Below, piece after piece: positions 10,600 to 21,074 of a stretch of 64,000 nucleotides of DNA; position 1 is the first letter of the stretch, and every line of letters starts with the position of its first letter. Position numbers and translations under genes: made by a program. Source of the DNA: Athripsodes cinereus (Eukaryota; Arthropoda; Insecta; Trichoptera; Leptoceridae). The notes below the pieces were generated by a model, which saw only the letters and a program-made list of their open reading frames with translations, made no database searches and had not been told where the DNA came from. The stretch is taken from positions 14,423,237 through 14,487,236 of the forward strand of contig OX388307.1 in the NCBI GenBank assembly GCA_947579605.1. The letters run 5' to 3'.

Positions 10600-12390
10600 T
10601 TCAAATAAATCCAAACAACCGTACAATCAGCAACGTGCCCATAGTGTGAAGGTTTGTTATAGTTGTCTCGATATAAACAAATACTTTTAATCTCTACTAA
10701 GATTCCCAGATTCTGGAAAATAAAGTAGATTTGATCCATATACTTATGCTTTATTGTGAATTAAGCAGGAAGATATTTCATTGATCTACAATTTTATACC
10801 ACAATAAGTACAATAATATGCTTTTACTTAAGTTAATTGATTTACATAATTAAATTGTTAGAATTGTTAACTAGATGTGAATATTGTATCATGTTGAAAT
10901 GTCTACATAAATACAATAGACATTACAAGTTAAGTATTGTTTGTGTCAGACGTTCGTAATTAGTTCCTGAACATTATTATTATTATTAGTTGATATCTGT
11001 AAAGAATTGAGATGTTTAATGTGCTTCTGTTTTGTCGTTACAATACATAGGAGACCTGAAAACTCCTGAAATTATATTTCATTTTTAAGCTTTCACAAAA
11101 AATCGCTGATGTTGAATATACATAATTTATTGTATCGCCGAATAAACAAACCGTTTATAATTATCATAAAAGAAACAAACAATTTCTTTCATTTTCAGCA
11201 ATGAAAACCAAGTTACTTGCATACATCATTTACCCGAGTTTTATTCATGTCAATACCGGCGTTCATTTCTTTCACTGATAGTACTTGAAAAGTAGGTTGA
11301 ATAGTTGCGGAGACATAATCACAACCTCGTTTCACCCCTTAAGTGAGTGTAAACCTCTCTGAGATGGTATCAACCTTTATTTTATGCTGAATGCGCTCAC
11401 TCCTTATATAAAGTGGAGATTTGTGATATCCTTTCATCTCTCCCTCCCTCTCCCCCCCCCCCCACCCTCTCTCTCACTCTCTCTCTTTTCTCTCTTAATT
11501 ATTCTATTCTTGTTTTATATATAAATATAATGTGTAAACGTTGTATGTATTAAGTGTCTTATAAATTAAGTCGTATATGTATAAACACTGTAATTGGCCG
11601 TATTTCTTTTTGTTATTGTGTTAAGTTACGTATTATGTACTGTTGTGTTTGAATAAATAAATAAATATTAGGTGTTAATTATTATAAAGATTATTGGTAT
11701 TTTTTTTATCACAAATATTTTTTTTATCAAATACCAAAAGTTTACGACGCCTCAACATAATATCTTCAAAGTTTTCAGAGGTCAGACTGTTTTATTATTC
11801 AGTATCGGTTACCAAGTTGCGATACCTCACACTGTATTTACTACTGGTTATTAATTAACACGATGGTGTACGTATTGTATGTACATAGTTGTTGAGTGCT
11901 TCAATAACTTGTCAGCAACGTTTGCCGGTGATAACTGATTACCACCTTCACTCAAAGAGTGTGTGAAATAGGCTCGTTTGCATTTTTTGTAAGTTTTGTG
12001 TCATATTTTGTTCTTTTCTTCTACGTGCGTAATTCTGTTTGTGTTCTGCTAGAGATACACAATATTGTTTTGTAAATATATGTGTACTTATGTATTTCTT
12101 ATCAGCTTTTTCATCCACTCACATGTATGCACTTTTCATTGTGTATTTACATACGATTAATATTATGAAAATGGTTTTGGTGGTTTTTGTATTTATTGTT
12201 CATTTATTCTTTTCAATTTGAATGTGTAACTTTATATTAATGTTATTTTCAGAAAGATTTAAAGGGGTTATGTTAAAGTATTTTTTTCTTCTTTAGATTT
12301 TATGGGACAAATTCTAACGAGTATCTTGGAATTAGTCTACTTTATACGACGTAAGTAAATAATAGTATTAATAATGTTTTGCATCATATT
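10600..12390. other. intergenic, simple repeats only
   Basis: AT-rich sequence with a pyrimidine tract at 11435-11500 (CT/CCCC-rich) and an (AATA)n run near 11650. No gene recognised. Confidence 0.4.
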
Positions 12391-12392
12391 TA

Positions 12393-12515
12393 TTTTGCGT
12401 GGAGCACCCGGCAAAATATTGATCTCGTTTTTCTTTTCCGTAAGTTTTCGAGTGTCACGTCTGACTCCACTTGCAGGATATGCCGTGATGGGATAGTAGT
12501 AGTAGATATTTATCC
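12393..12515 (+). repeat. repeat family B
   Basis: Begins cgtggagcacccggcaaa and ends ggatatgccgtgatgg with tagtagtagta. Related blocks occur at 41006-41150, 48296-48358 and, on the minus strand, 38858-38996. Confidence 0.55.
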
Positions 12516-13445
12516 AAACATTCGTCAAGTAATCATTTGTTTAAATCAATAAAATCACAGTGTTCAAACTAATTAAATCAAATATATATAATAAACATAA
12601 ATACTCATAAACCATGGCATTTAGATTTGGTTTTAGCTTAGGTGATAGAAAACTGTATTGATAAGATATTATAGTTTAGAAATCAAAAGAACTTTGTTTT
12701 TATTCCTATCATCAAACCTTCAATATATGTCTACGAGCAAACACCATAATTGTTAAACCTGGATAATAGTCAAGTCTTATTTTAACTTACCTTGATTTAT
12801 CATAAAAAAAATAACATTATAAAAAAGAAATCAAAAAAAGTCTGCGGTGACGAGTAGTACTGTCAGTTATAGGTACGAATAATTATTACTTTGTGTTGTT
12901 TAATTTGTTGAGTGAAGTGGCATCATGTTTATCTGTTTGTTTTATTTATTCTACGGCAAGTTGACGTGAATCCATAGTTCAGGAGATCAGTGATAACATT
13001 TTATTTTATGCAACAATTATTTAATCTTCGTATTTATTATTATTATTATACCTATTAGCCATGATTCTACGTATATTTGTTGATTATTCTACATATTATT
13101 GTGTTTTGATTAAGCATACATACCTATATATTTGACCTGCCATATTGTAGATGGGCTAGCAAATTATATACTTGCGCATTATTGATGTCACGGGTTTGAT
13201 GTGCGATCCTGTAGAAAAGTTTTCATTCTTCAATTTCAAATCAGTAAAAATAAAAGTTTGACAGTAAAAGTTACCAGCAATATAGGCGTACAGTTCTTTT
13301 TGTTGTTGAAATTGCTCGACATCAATTTCCTTGGCACTCTTTTAAGTCCCAAATCTGTAATAATTTCCTACCTTTCTTAATTATGTATTATAGTAATAAT
13401 TATTTTATTACCACCTTACTCAATCTTATTTTCCTTTTGTTCCAG

Positions 13446-13579
13446 ATACAATATCGGGGGGCAGTTCCAGTCGGAGCAACATGACTCCTCCCGTCGTAGA
13501 GGCCGACAACCAGACTCGATGTTCTTCGAGTGAAAGTGAACCCTTTGAAAAGATAGATGTAGCGGAAGAGGCTGATCAG
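13446..13579 (+). CDS. ACC: probable upstream ACC exon (alternative N-terminus, exon A)
   Basis: A good acceptor (ttccttttgttccag) opens the exon and a donor (cag then gtatat) closes it. The 44-codon open frame reads GGSSSRSN, then MTPPVVEAD and SEPFEKIDVAEEADQ. It ends in phase 0, which fits exon B at 15005. This acidic Ser-rich stretch resembles the region before the AMPK site in animal ACCs (my inference). It contains an in-frame ATG at 13481 (aac ATG a), but the two leading bases show that a further upstream exon can join. I found no such exon, so the true start is unknown. Confidence 0.6.
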
Positions 13580-14464
13580 GTATATTCTCAATTTTACCAT
13601 GTCATGGAACTTCTAGACACAGACTCATTAATAAACTCGTTAGTGACCAAGTAATTAGATTGTTACCTTCGAGGCAGAACTCCGGCGTCGCATTCTTTAC
13701 CATTTTTCACACTACCCACTTTGCATGATAGTATCCGACTACGAGGGTTATTTGTAAACTTTGTAACCTCAGATAACTGTACAATAAAATGTATCGCCTA
13801 CAAAAATATAGTCTTGACAGTGTGAAACAGAAAGTAATTAATGGTCAAAATGATGTTTATGTATAACATACAAGTCATCCTAATACCTAATAAATAATAA
13901 TAAAAATAAAAACTTTATTCAATCAATACATATCAATCACACACAAAATCAATCACCAATATGGATACAATAATCAATAATTACTTTGTTACACTTTTCT
14001 GAAGTTGTCAACTGACAGTCTCCGCTATAAAAAAATGAGTATAGTGAAGCGATAGAACTCAGTCATTTGAAAGGGTGAATGACTTAGTAAATAAAAAATG
14101 AGATAGGCTCTTTATACAGTATAGCCCCTTCTTCATTTACAGTGGTTGGGTAGCTGAGTACAAAAATGATCTTATCGATGCTCCAGTTCCATAAACCAAC
14201 AATTTGAAATTCTAATATTCCAAGATATAAATTTAAAAAAAATACGTCAAGCAGTATGGCGGTCTACTGAAAACTCAAAACAAATATGTGCTTCTAATGG
14301 AAATTATTCAAATTTTTGAATTTTGTTTGTGGAACTGACAGAATGTCACTTTCTGCCTGTAATAAACAAAAAAAAAATGAATTTGATAAAGTTGTTGGCA
14401 TATGTATCTGAAACGTCGATATGAATTTAAAAAGATGAGGAATGCTTTAGGTACCTAAAAATCG

Positions 14465-14570
14465 CTGCAGCTGACGAAATTGTCAATTTAGTGCATCAAA
14501 CTGTGAAGGAAGGTCGTCGACTGGCTGTTAAGAATATTACTGAAACTTGTAGAATATCATCTTAATGGGT
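14465..14570 (+). pseudogene. mariner-like transposase fragment
   Basis: The plus strand reads ADEIVNLVHQTVKEGRRLAV then KNITETCRISS. This matches the second helix-turn-helix of mariner transposases (V...LV..DRRLTV..IAE...IS). It is short and isolated, so a dead remnant. Confidence 0.45.
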
Positions 14571-15004
14571 ACACAAGATTTTATAACAAGATAAGATAAG
14601 CTTAATCTGAAAAATGGCTGCCGCGTTTATTGAAGAATTGACCAAAATGTCATACCTACCTGCTTATGGATATCAAGTTTATAGACAAATCATTTTTATG
14701 ATGATTTGAAACGATGGGAGAAAACTTGAACCAAATATTATATCGAGTTGCAGGGAGGCTAGGGCAAGAAATAAATTTTGAATTAGGGATACCAGGATAA
14801 TAGGAAAACATATAAGTTTTTCCCCCTCGTAGTATTACTTTTTTCAAATCACAGAATTTGCATCGTTGACCAGAATTAGAAAAGTTTTGTGTTGTTTTGA
14901 ACTACATCACTTTGCACGTTGTGCTGTCATTCTTGGATTGGAGATTTTAATTGAAATTCACTCGTTTTTGTTTTTTTATAATACTTTCACTTTGTGCTTT
15001 ATAG

Positions 15005-15064
15005 GTGAATGTTTCCAAACCGAATTTCACTCTGGGAGCAGAGGACAACACAGAAGAACAAGAT
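15005..15064 (+). CDS. ACC: probable upstream ACC exon B, cut by assembly gap
   Basis: After the acceptor gtgctttatag the frame reads VNVSKPNFTLGAEDNTEEQD and runs straight into a run of 200 N. PNFTLGAEDNTEEQD resembles the RFIIGSVSEDNSEDE block that precedes the AMPK serine in vertebrate ACC1. Phase 0 agrees with exon A. The exon end, and whether it joins exon 2 at 26799 through an AG/A arginine codon, are hidden by the gap. Confidence 0.6.
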
Positions 15065-15264
15065 NNNNNNNNNNNNNNNNNNNNNNNNNNNNNNNNNNNN
15101 NNNNNNNNNNNNNNNNNNNNNNNNNNNNNNNNNNNNNNNNNNNNNNNNNNNNNNNNNNNNNNNNNNNNNNNNNNNNNNNNNNNNNNNNNNNNNNNNNNNN
15201 NNNNNNNNNNNNNNNNNNNNNNNNNNNNNNNNNNNNNNNNNNNNNNNNNNNNNNNNNNNNNNNN
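15065..15264. other. assembly gap (200 N)
   Basis: Exactly 200 unknown bases, a size often used for gaps of unknown length. Coding sequence is on the left and LINE sequence on the right. Confidence 0.98.
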
Positions 15265-15430
15265 AAAAGGGTCACGTGAACCAAATTATCAAAGATGTAT
15301 CCGTGGTGAGTGAGGAAAATCTAAGTACGAGTACGTGTATGAGAAGTTGTATGAATGTGGAGGAAGCGAAAGAAGTATGTATGGTAAGACCTATATAGTG
15401 TTCCATCCTCTTTGCCTACCCCACTTGATA
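15265..15430 (+). pseudogene. LINE A 3' fragment
   Basis: Reads GHVNQIIKDVSVVSEEN, then [15 protein letters not shown], followed by a frame change and sequence matching the C-terminus of the LINE at 33150-34523. Probably extends left into the gap. Confidence 0.65.
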
Positions 15431-16580
15431 GGTACATAAATAGATAGATAATTATGTACTATAATATTACACATTATTTAGGTTCCCTAATTCAGGATCC
15501 AGAGGGATATTAAAATGTTTAGTCCATTTCATTTTCTTCTTCTGTTTTATCTTTATTATGTACGGTAGTTATACGTAAATACCTACGTGAGGCTTCAGAA
15601 TTCCTCTCGAGAGCGACATGGAAGAATTTAATATAAATTCCTCAGCTTCAATATTGTCATTCACCCCTGTCCGTGCCTATGTATTAAAATTCATCGATGT
15701 ACTTCCTTATACCGACTCTATTTTAATAATGTACCGATGATTATATTGAAGAACATCGCTTTCTTATAATTATTTTGTGGAATAATGTAATAGAATAAGC
15801 CTACTATTGAAACGAAAATTATTATTGGAGACTGAAGTAACTGTGAGAGTCAATTTTGCACATAAACTAACTGCATCATTGCTGAAGTAAACTTTGGTTT
15901 ATCATTGTATTTAAGTGCAAGTGTATATATAATACTACTTTGTAAATTACTCATGTCTACGCTATCTTTCGGTTACATTATACCATCATTACACACATAT
16001 TCACTGAGGCGTGTTACTAAATGGTAGAGTTGCGGTATCGAGGTAAAAAATATGCGTTACAATCTCCTAACTTAATCTTCGACAGTTTTGTAGTTTGTCG
16101 GTAGTTATTGGTAACGACTGCGATGACTCCTTTCAATAGTTTTAGGTAATATTTGCGCTATAAAGTAGGTAAATAAAGTATCTGGATAAATTATGCATGC
16201 ATTCGCAATGTTTTTACTTCTAGATATTTCTATTGAATTGCATTGTTTTAGTAATCGCATCATAATATAATATTATAGTATTAGAGGCGGTGTGATGCGC
16301 TGTCCTCGCTATGAATTATTGTTAACAGGTTCATTATGCAATCACAACAATATTATATTATCGTTAGAGAGAGTTACCACATTGTATTGTTTTATAGTTT
16401 TGCCTTTTGGCACAGTAAGCAAATTCAAGGGTAAACGAATAAATGAAATTCATTGCACTTTATTGACATAGATGCATGCGTATCGTTGCGAACACCAAGG
16501 TTTGATATTTACTTACGCGTACGCCTTGATTGTTGGGTATTATTGCATCTATATTTGCGCATTTATTACTGGAATAGTGC
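15431..16580. other. no gene recognised
   Basis: AT-rich non-coding DNA between the gap and the hAT element; no feature recognised. It would be intronic if exons A and B are ACC exons. Confidence 0.4.
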
Positions 16581-16994
16581 TATCAGTATCAGTGGCGTAG
16601 CTAGGGGGGGGCAGGGGGGGACATATGTCCCCGGGCGCCGCTTTAGGGGGCGCCAAAATGAGTAATAAAACTACTTTTTTAATTTCATTTTGATGTCAAC
16701 AAATGTATTCCAAATACGTTTGCAAGATTGAATTTTGGAGCTCCACAAATATCTTCATTACAAACCAGTTGGCAAACACGATTTTAGCGCCCCCATTGAG
16801 CACTAAGGGGCGCTATTCTACTCATAAACCAAATGACACATCAACAATACAGGATTGCTGATGGCGTTTTTTTTTAACAAAGATCAGTTTGGGTTCAAAT
16901 ATTATTCTTCATAACTGAAAGTGGCATCTGGTTTTATCAAATTATATAGGTTGGATAATTTCGAGTCGTATATAGGATTTTCCTTGAGTGCAAA

Positions 16995-17240
16995 AAATAT
17001 ATAATATTTGGCTGAGAGGAATGGTGCTCGGAGACGCGGACGTCCGAGGATTAAATGGCAAGATCATTTAAATCAAATCCTACAGGACGGTCACGTGTTG
17101 AGCACATTGAACAGGAGAGCATGCATGAGGAATTGTATGACAGTGACGGAAGCGAAAGATGTATGCAAGGATAGAAGGAAGTGGCGCTCGATCCTTTCTG
17201 CCTACCCCGCGAGGGAAGCGGCGTGATGGTATGTATGTAT
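16995..17240 (+). pseudogene. LINE A 3' fragment inside hAT
   Basis: From 17008 the frame reads MAERNGARRRGRPRIKW, then [20 protein letters not shown] and WRSILSAYPAREAA to a stop. This is the same C-terminus as the LINE at 33150-34523. It is followed by a (TATG)n tail. Confidence 0.7.
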
Positions 17241-17590
17241 GTATGCAAAGAAAATAATATAATATACTTCACATTAGTTGAAAAGAGATAAATTTATCAT
17301 TAGATAGAAATGTAGCAAGTAAGTTGTTGATTTAAATAATATTTGAAATCTAGCAAATTTTTCGGTAAGAATTATATTTTATTTTACTTGCAAGAAAAAA
17401 CAACTTTGAGATTTTTTTCATTACTCATCACATCATCGCTGTTTTTAGATTATCATGTAAAAATTGATAATTTTTTTTAACAACTTTCGCATACATTTCT
17501 GAAAAAGTTTTTACTCAACATTTTTAACATTTCATTTAACCAGTCATGTTTTATAAGTATATTTTAATTTTTTATAAAATTTTAACTATA

Positions 17591-19375
17591 CGCAGCGGCA
17601 GAATTGCCATCCACACTCCTCAGCATTATACAACCAGACAAGTCTCCATATGATCAGTCATGATTATACAAAAACTTAACAGTCTAATGCCGGAAAAAAT
17701 TCACCTATCCAGATTTCCAGATATACAGGATATCAAAGGATTAGGCTCAAAACATGGGCTCAAAATACCAGCATTGTGCCTGAAATATCTGTGTTCAAAA
17801 ATTTTCTTACAATATTACAAGTATTTATTTTAATAGATTTTTGAATTTTATTATATCAATTTACCGGTGAATCTAATTTTTGCAAATTATTTATCAAAGA
17901 TTTCGGAGCTACCCCTGTAGCTGACAAAACTAATGGTATTATGTTAACGGACCTACATAGAATGGCATTTTTTTTATTTCTCCTGCTAGTTTTGTATTTT
18001 TTCTGCGACAGTTGTTTGAATATTATGCTTATTTGGTACAGCGATGTCTATTAGATACGTAATTTTAATTTGTTTATCATGTAATTCTAAATCGGGTCTA
18101 TTATGATGTATTTGTATATCTTTTATTTTTGTTTTATCATAATAGATCCTATAATTTTGATTTTCTAAAACCGGTTCTGGGTTGTATTTATAGTATGGTA
18201 TTATATTTCGCGAGTTTATTAAATTATGTTTAATTGCTAAATTTTGATGTATTATTTTTCGACTTGATTAATTTATTTATTCGATTAGATTAGTCTATTA
18301 GTATATTCAGTTTGAGCGAGAGCAGAACAACCCGAAACTATATGTTGTATCGTTTCCGATTTGGCCAGACATTTTCTACATGAATTGTTAGTTGTATTTT
18401 GATTTTTTATAATGTATTTTCGGTAATTTTTTTGTATTTATTACTTGTTCTTGAACAACCAGTATAAAACCCTCGGTTTTCCCACACACTTCCCCAAAGG
18501 TAAACCATCTGTTTGACGGATATTTGTCACTTGTTTGTTATGAATCTTTATTTTTTTTATTTTTATGTCGATTGTTGTAATTATTATTGAAATTAGTTAT
18601 GTGTATGTTGTATTGATTTGAGATCTATCATGCAAAAGGCTTTTGCCGTTTATTGTTTTAATTTAAAAAAAAAACATGAAATTGGTTGAGATCATTGAGG
18701 TGTCTAGCATAAAGTTCTTTCCTATTTTAAGATTCTAACAAAATATTTTTATAGTTTATTCGCTCGCATACCTATGTACTTTTTCGACATATAAATTTAA
18801 TGATGTATGATTTTTGTCGGCCTGTATTATAATTTTATGTAATGTAAAATTATTTTGTTTATTTTTGAAAAATGTTTTAAGAGATTCAATTTGATCATTA
18901 TGTAAAGAGGAAATGTTAAAAATTCCTTTTCCTCCTATACTTCTAGGCAGAGTCAACCTTTTTTCTGCGGAATTTAGATGGTGATATCTTTTTTTTGTTA
19001 ATTTTGTTCTTATTAATCTTTCAAATTTATTTAAATCGGTTTTTGACCATTTTATAATGCCAAATGAGTATGTCGATAACGGAATAGCCTACGCGTTTAT
19101 TGCTTTTTCTATATTTTTGGCTGATAGATCGCTTTTACCTTAATATTTTATTTTATCTATCTTTAAAATCATTTGTTAATTAATTATTGTTTTCAGTGTG
19201 ATATAGATTTTTGAACTGCGGAAGCATTTGTATTTTTCATTATTATTAAGATTATTTATTTGATTATGTGAAGCTATATCCTGACATTCTAAAATTTTAC
19301 CTTTTACCTTCAATATGAAAAGTTTAACATTTATCTGGCTTAATTGTTTACAATCGTATAGAAAATTATTAGTCT
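17591..19375 (-). pseudogene. RLE-type LINE fragment (copy 2)
   Basis: On the minus strand, degraded frames give the end of the reverse transcriptase (about 19370-19050: ILECQDIASHNQ, YSFGIIKWSKTDL), then LPRSIGGKGIFNISSLHNDQ (18956 downward). A CCHC zinc knuckle follows near 18400 (CRKC...HIVSGC), then the endonuclease with HHNRPDLELHD and YLIDIAVPNKHN (18150-17990). The order RT, CCHC, RLE is that of R2/R4-group LINEs. Several frameshifts and stops. It lies inside the hAT element at 16590-20125. Confidence 0.75.
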
Positions 19376-19376
19376 G

Positions 19377-19971
19377 TAGTGTTGTGGAATACTCTATAAA
19401 TTATTTTTCGAGAAATTTATCGAAGTGGAGAATTTTGGAGAATTATGGTGTATTTTGAGGCAAAATATTTTTTATTGTTCATTTTTACAATAAGGATATG
19501 GTAAAGAATATAGTTAAAAGACTAGTTTTTAAAAGGAACAAATATAACATAGGAAAATTGATGATTTTCAATTTTAAGTAGAGTTCATTGTTCACTTATT
19601 AGTTACTAGTTTTTGTAATCCGGCATCGCTCGGGTTGAAATAAACAGATAACCGACAAATACATGAGTTATTGAAAAAATACAGTAAACATTTACGTAAA
19701 TAATAGTAATAAAAACCTCTTTCCAATGAAAAAGCTTGAAGTTTGACACCACACATGCCCATTTAAAAAAATGGTAGGTACCTTCATGGAAAAAGTATTA
19801 AAAACCTCTGATTTGGGCCTAAATCAGCCCGATGAAGTTTTAGACCGATCAGGTTTTCCAGTATTGGGCGAAAGGTTATAATATTTTGTGAAAATTATGG
19901 AGAGAAATTTCTCTTCTGTCAAAGGAGAAATTTTCGGAAAATTTTGAAAATTTTCTTTACTCACATCACTT
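19377..19971. mobile_element. hAT-like MITE, palindromic gagaaatttctc family
   Basis: Flanked by the exact 8-bp duplication ttagtctg (19369-19376 and 19972-19979), with ends tagtgttgtgg and, inverted, aagtgatgtgagt. Near both ends lie clusters of the palindrome cgagaaattt / gagaaatttctc. A second copy in the opposite orientation starts at 63503 and runs out of the window. No coding capacity. Confidence 0.75.
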
Positions 19972-20547
19972 TTAGTCTGTATTTTATTTCATTAAAAAAC
20001 CAGTTTGATGCTTCGAAAATGAACCATATAAATCGTAAAATTTCAAAATTTTCTTGACGGCTCCGAGAAGGGGCGCCGACTTTGTGCCATGTCCCCGGGC
20101 GCAGATGACCCTAGCTACGCCACTGATCAGTATATACCTATAGCAGTGTGTTCTATTACAGTAATCTATGCTTGAATTCAGTCAAGTTGATGTTACGACA
20201 ATAGTACCATCACATACCTACGCATCGTTTTACTTTCTCGTCCGGTCATGTTATTAACATTGAATGTGGTATCAATGCAGTTCCCCAGTAGATTGACCCA
20301 TGGATTGACCGTGAAATGGGGCAGGTTCTTACATAATGTTACTATTAAAATGACACATCTTTTACAGTAGGTACCACATTTTCATCTAAGTTAATTTATA
20401 TAATATATTACTCTGCTATACAGATATAAGTGGCTCAATAGTTTATGTAAATATGCTACCTAAATAGTGCAATTTGTATTAATTACAATTATGTTTTATG
20501 AAGTGTTTGTAAATTTGATGTGATTTACGTTAAATTGTGAACTGTGT

Positions 20548-21074
20548 ATGACAGCACTGTCTGAGTCGGAATTATCGCCTTCTTTTTTTCAACGCTTATT
20601 TTCTTGGTTTGGAAAACAACGTCTGATGTTAAAACGAAGACCGTCTAAAAGGTTCGTGCTCGCCGAATCGGGAGAGCCGAACCCAACGTGGGAGGCTGGG
20701 GAAAACGTTATTCCTTCTGTCAACCTTCAGAGGAGGGCCAGTTTAGACCGTTACGGGAGTGACGAGCGAAGGGCCAGTTTAGCGACGAGATTTGGTACAG
20801 AACGTAGATTAAGTCTTGCGGATCGATATGAAGAGAGACGAGTTGCTGAGGAACGATTGGTCGAGCGGCGATCTAGTTTAATGGACAATGGATTAAATAC
20901 TTTTTACGATGCTGATGACAGAAGAGGAAGCCTAGATAGATACGATGAAATGAGGAGAGTGAGTTTAGAATTTTATTACGGGGGCCTGGAGCCTAAGGAA
21001 GATAGAAGGAAAGCAAACTCGGAAAGTGAAGCTAATCATAAAAATGTTTTAGGAATTCCACCGGCCACTCTGAC
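20548..21074 (+). CDS. ACC: ACC exon 1 (alternative first coding exon)
   Basis: Encodes residues 1-175 plus two bases of codon 176, ending at a strong donor (ctgac then gtgagt). After an amphipathic start ([20 protein letters not shown]) come six RRxSL motifs, with serines at 65, 77, 89, 110, 128 and 139, in units of the form SLxxRYxxxRR. RRxSL fits the basophilic kinase (PKA-type) consensus. I recognise no domain. That it joins exon 2 is inferred from strand, position and phase (AC plus A gives Thr). The ATG is the first in the frame after a non-coding leader. Confidence 0.75.

Larger units (their letters stand above)
16590..20125. mobile_element. hAT element with nested insertions
   Basis: The ends are inverted copies of cagtggcgtagctaggg, and the flanks carry the exact 8-bp duplication atcagtat (16582-16589 and 20126-20133). 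Subterminal GC-rich boxes (gtccccgggcgc) lie inside both ends. CAGTGGCGTA-type ends with 8-bp duplications are classic hAT. The 3536-bp length is mostly later insertions: a LINE A fragment (16995-17240), an RLE LINE in reverse (17591-19375) and a second hAT MITE (19377-19971). I see no transposase, so the original element was probably a short non-autonomous copy. Confidence 0.85.
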
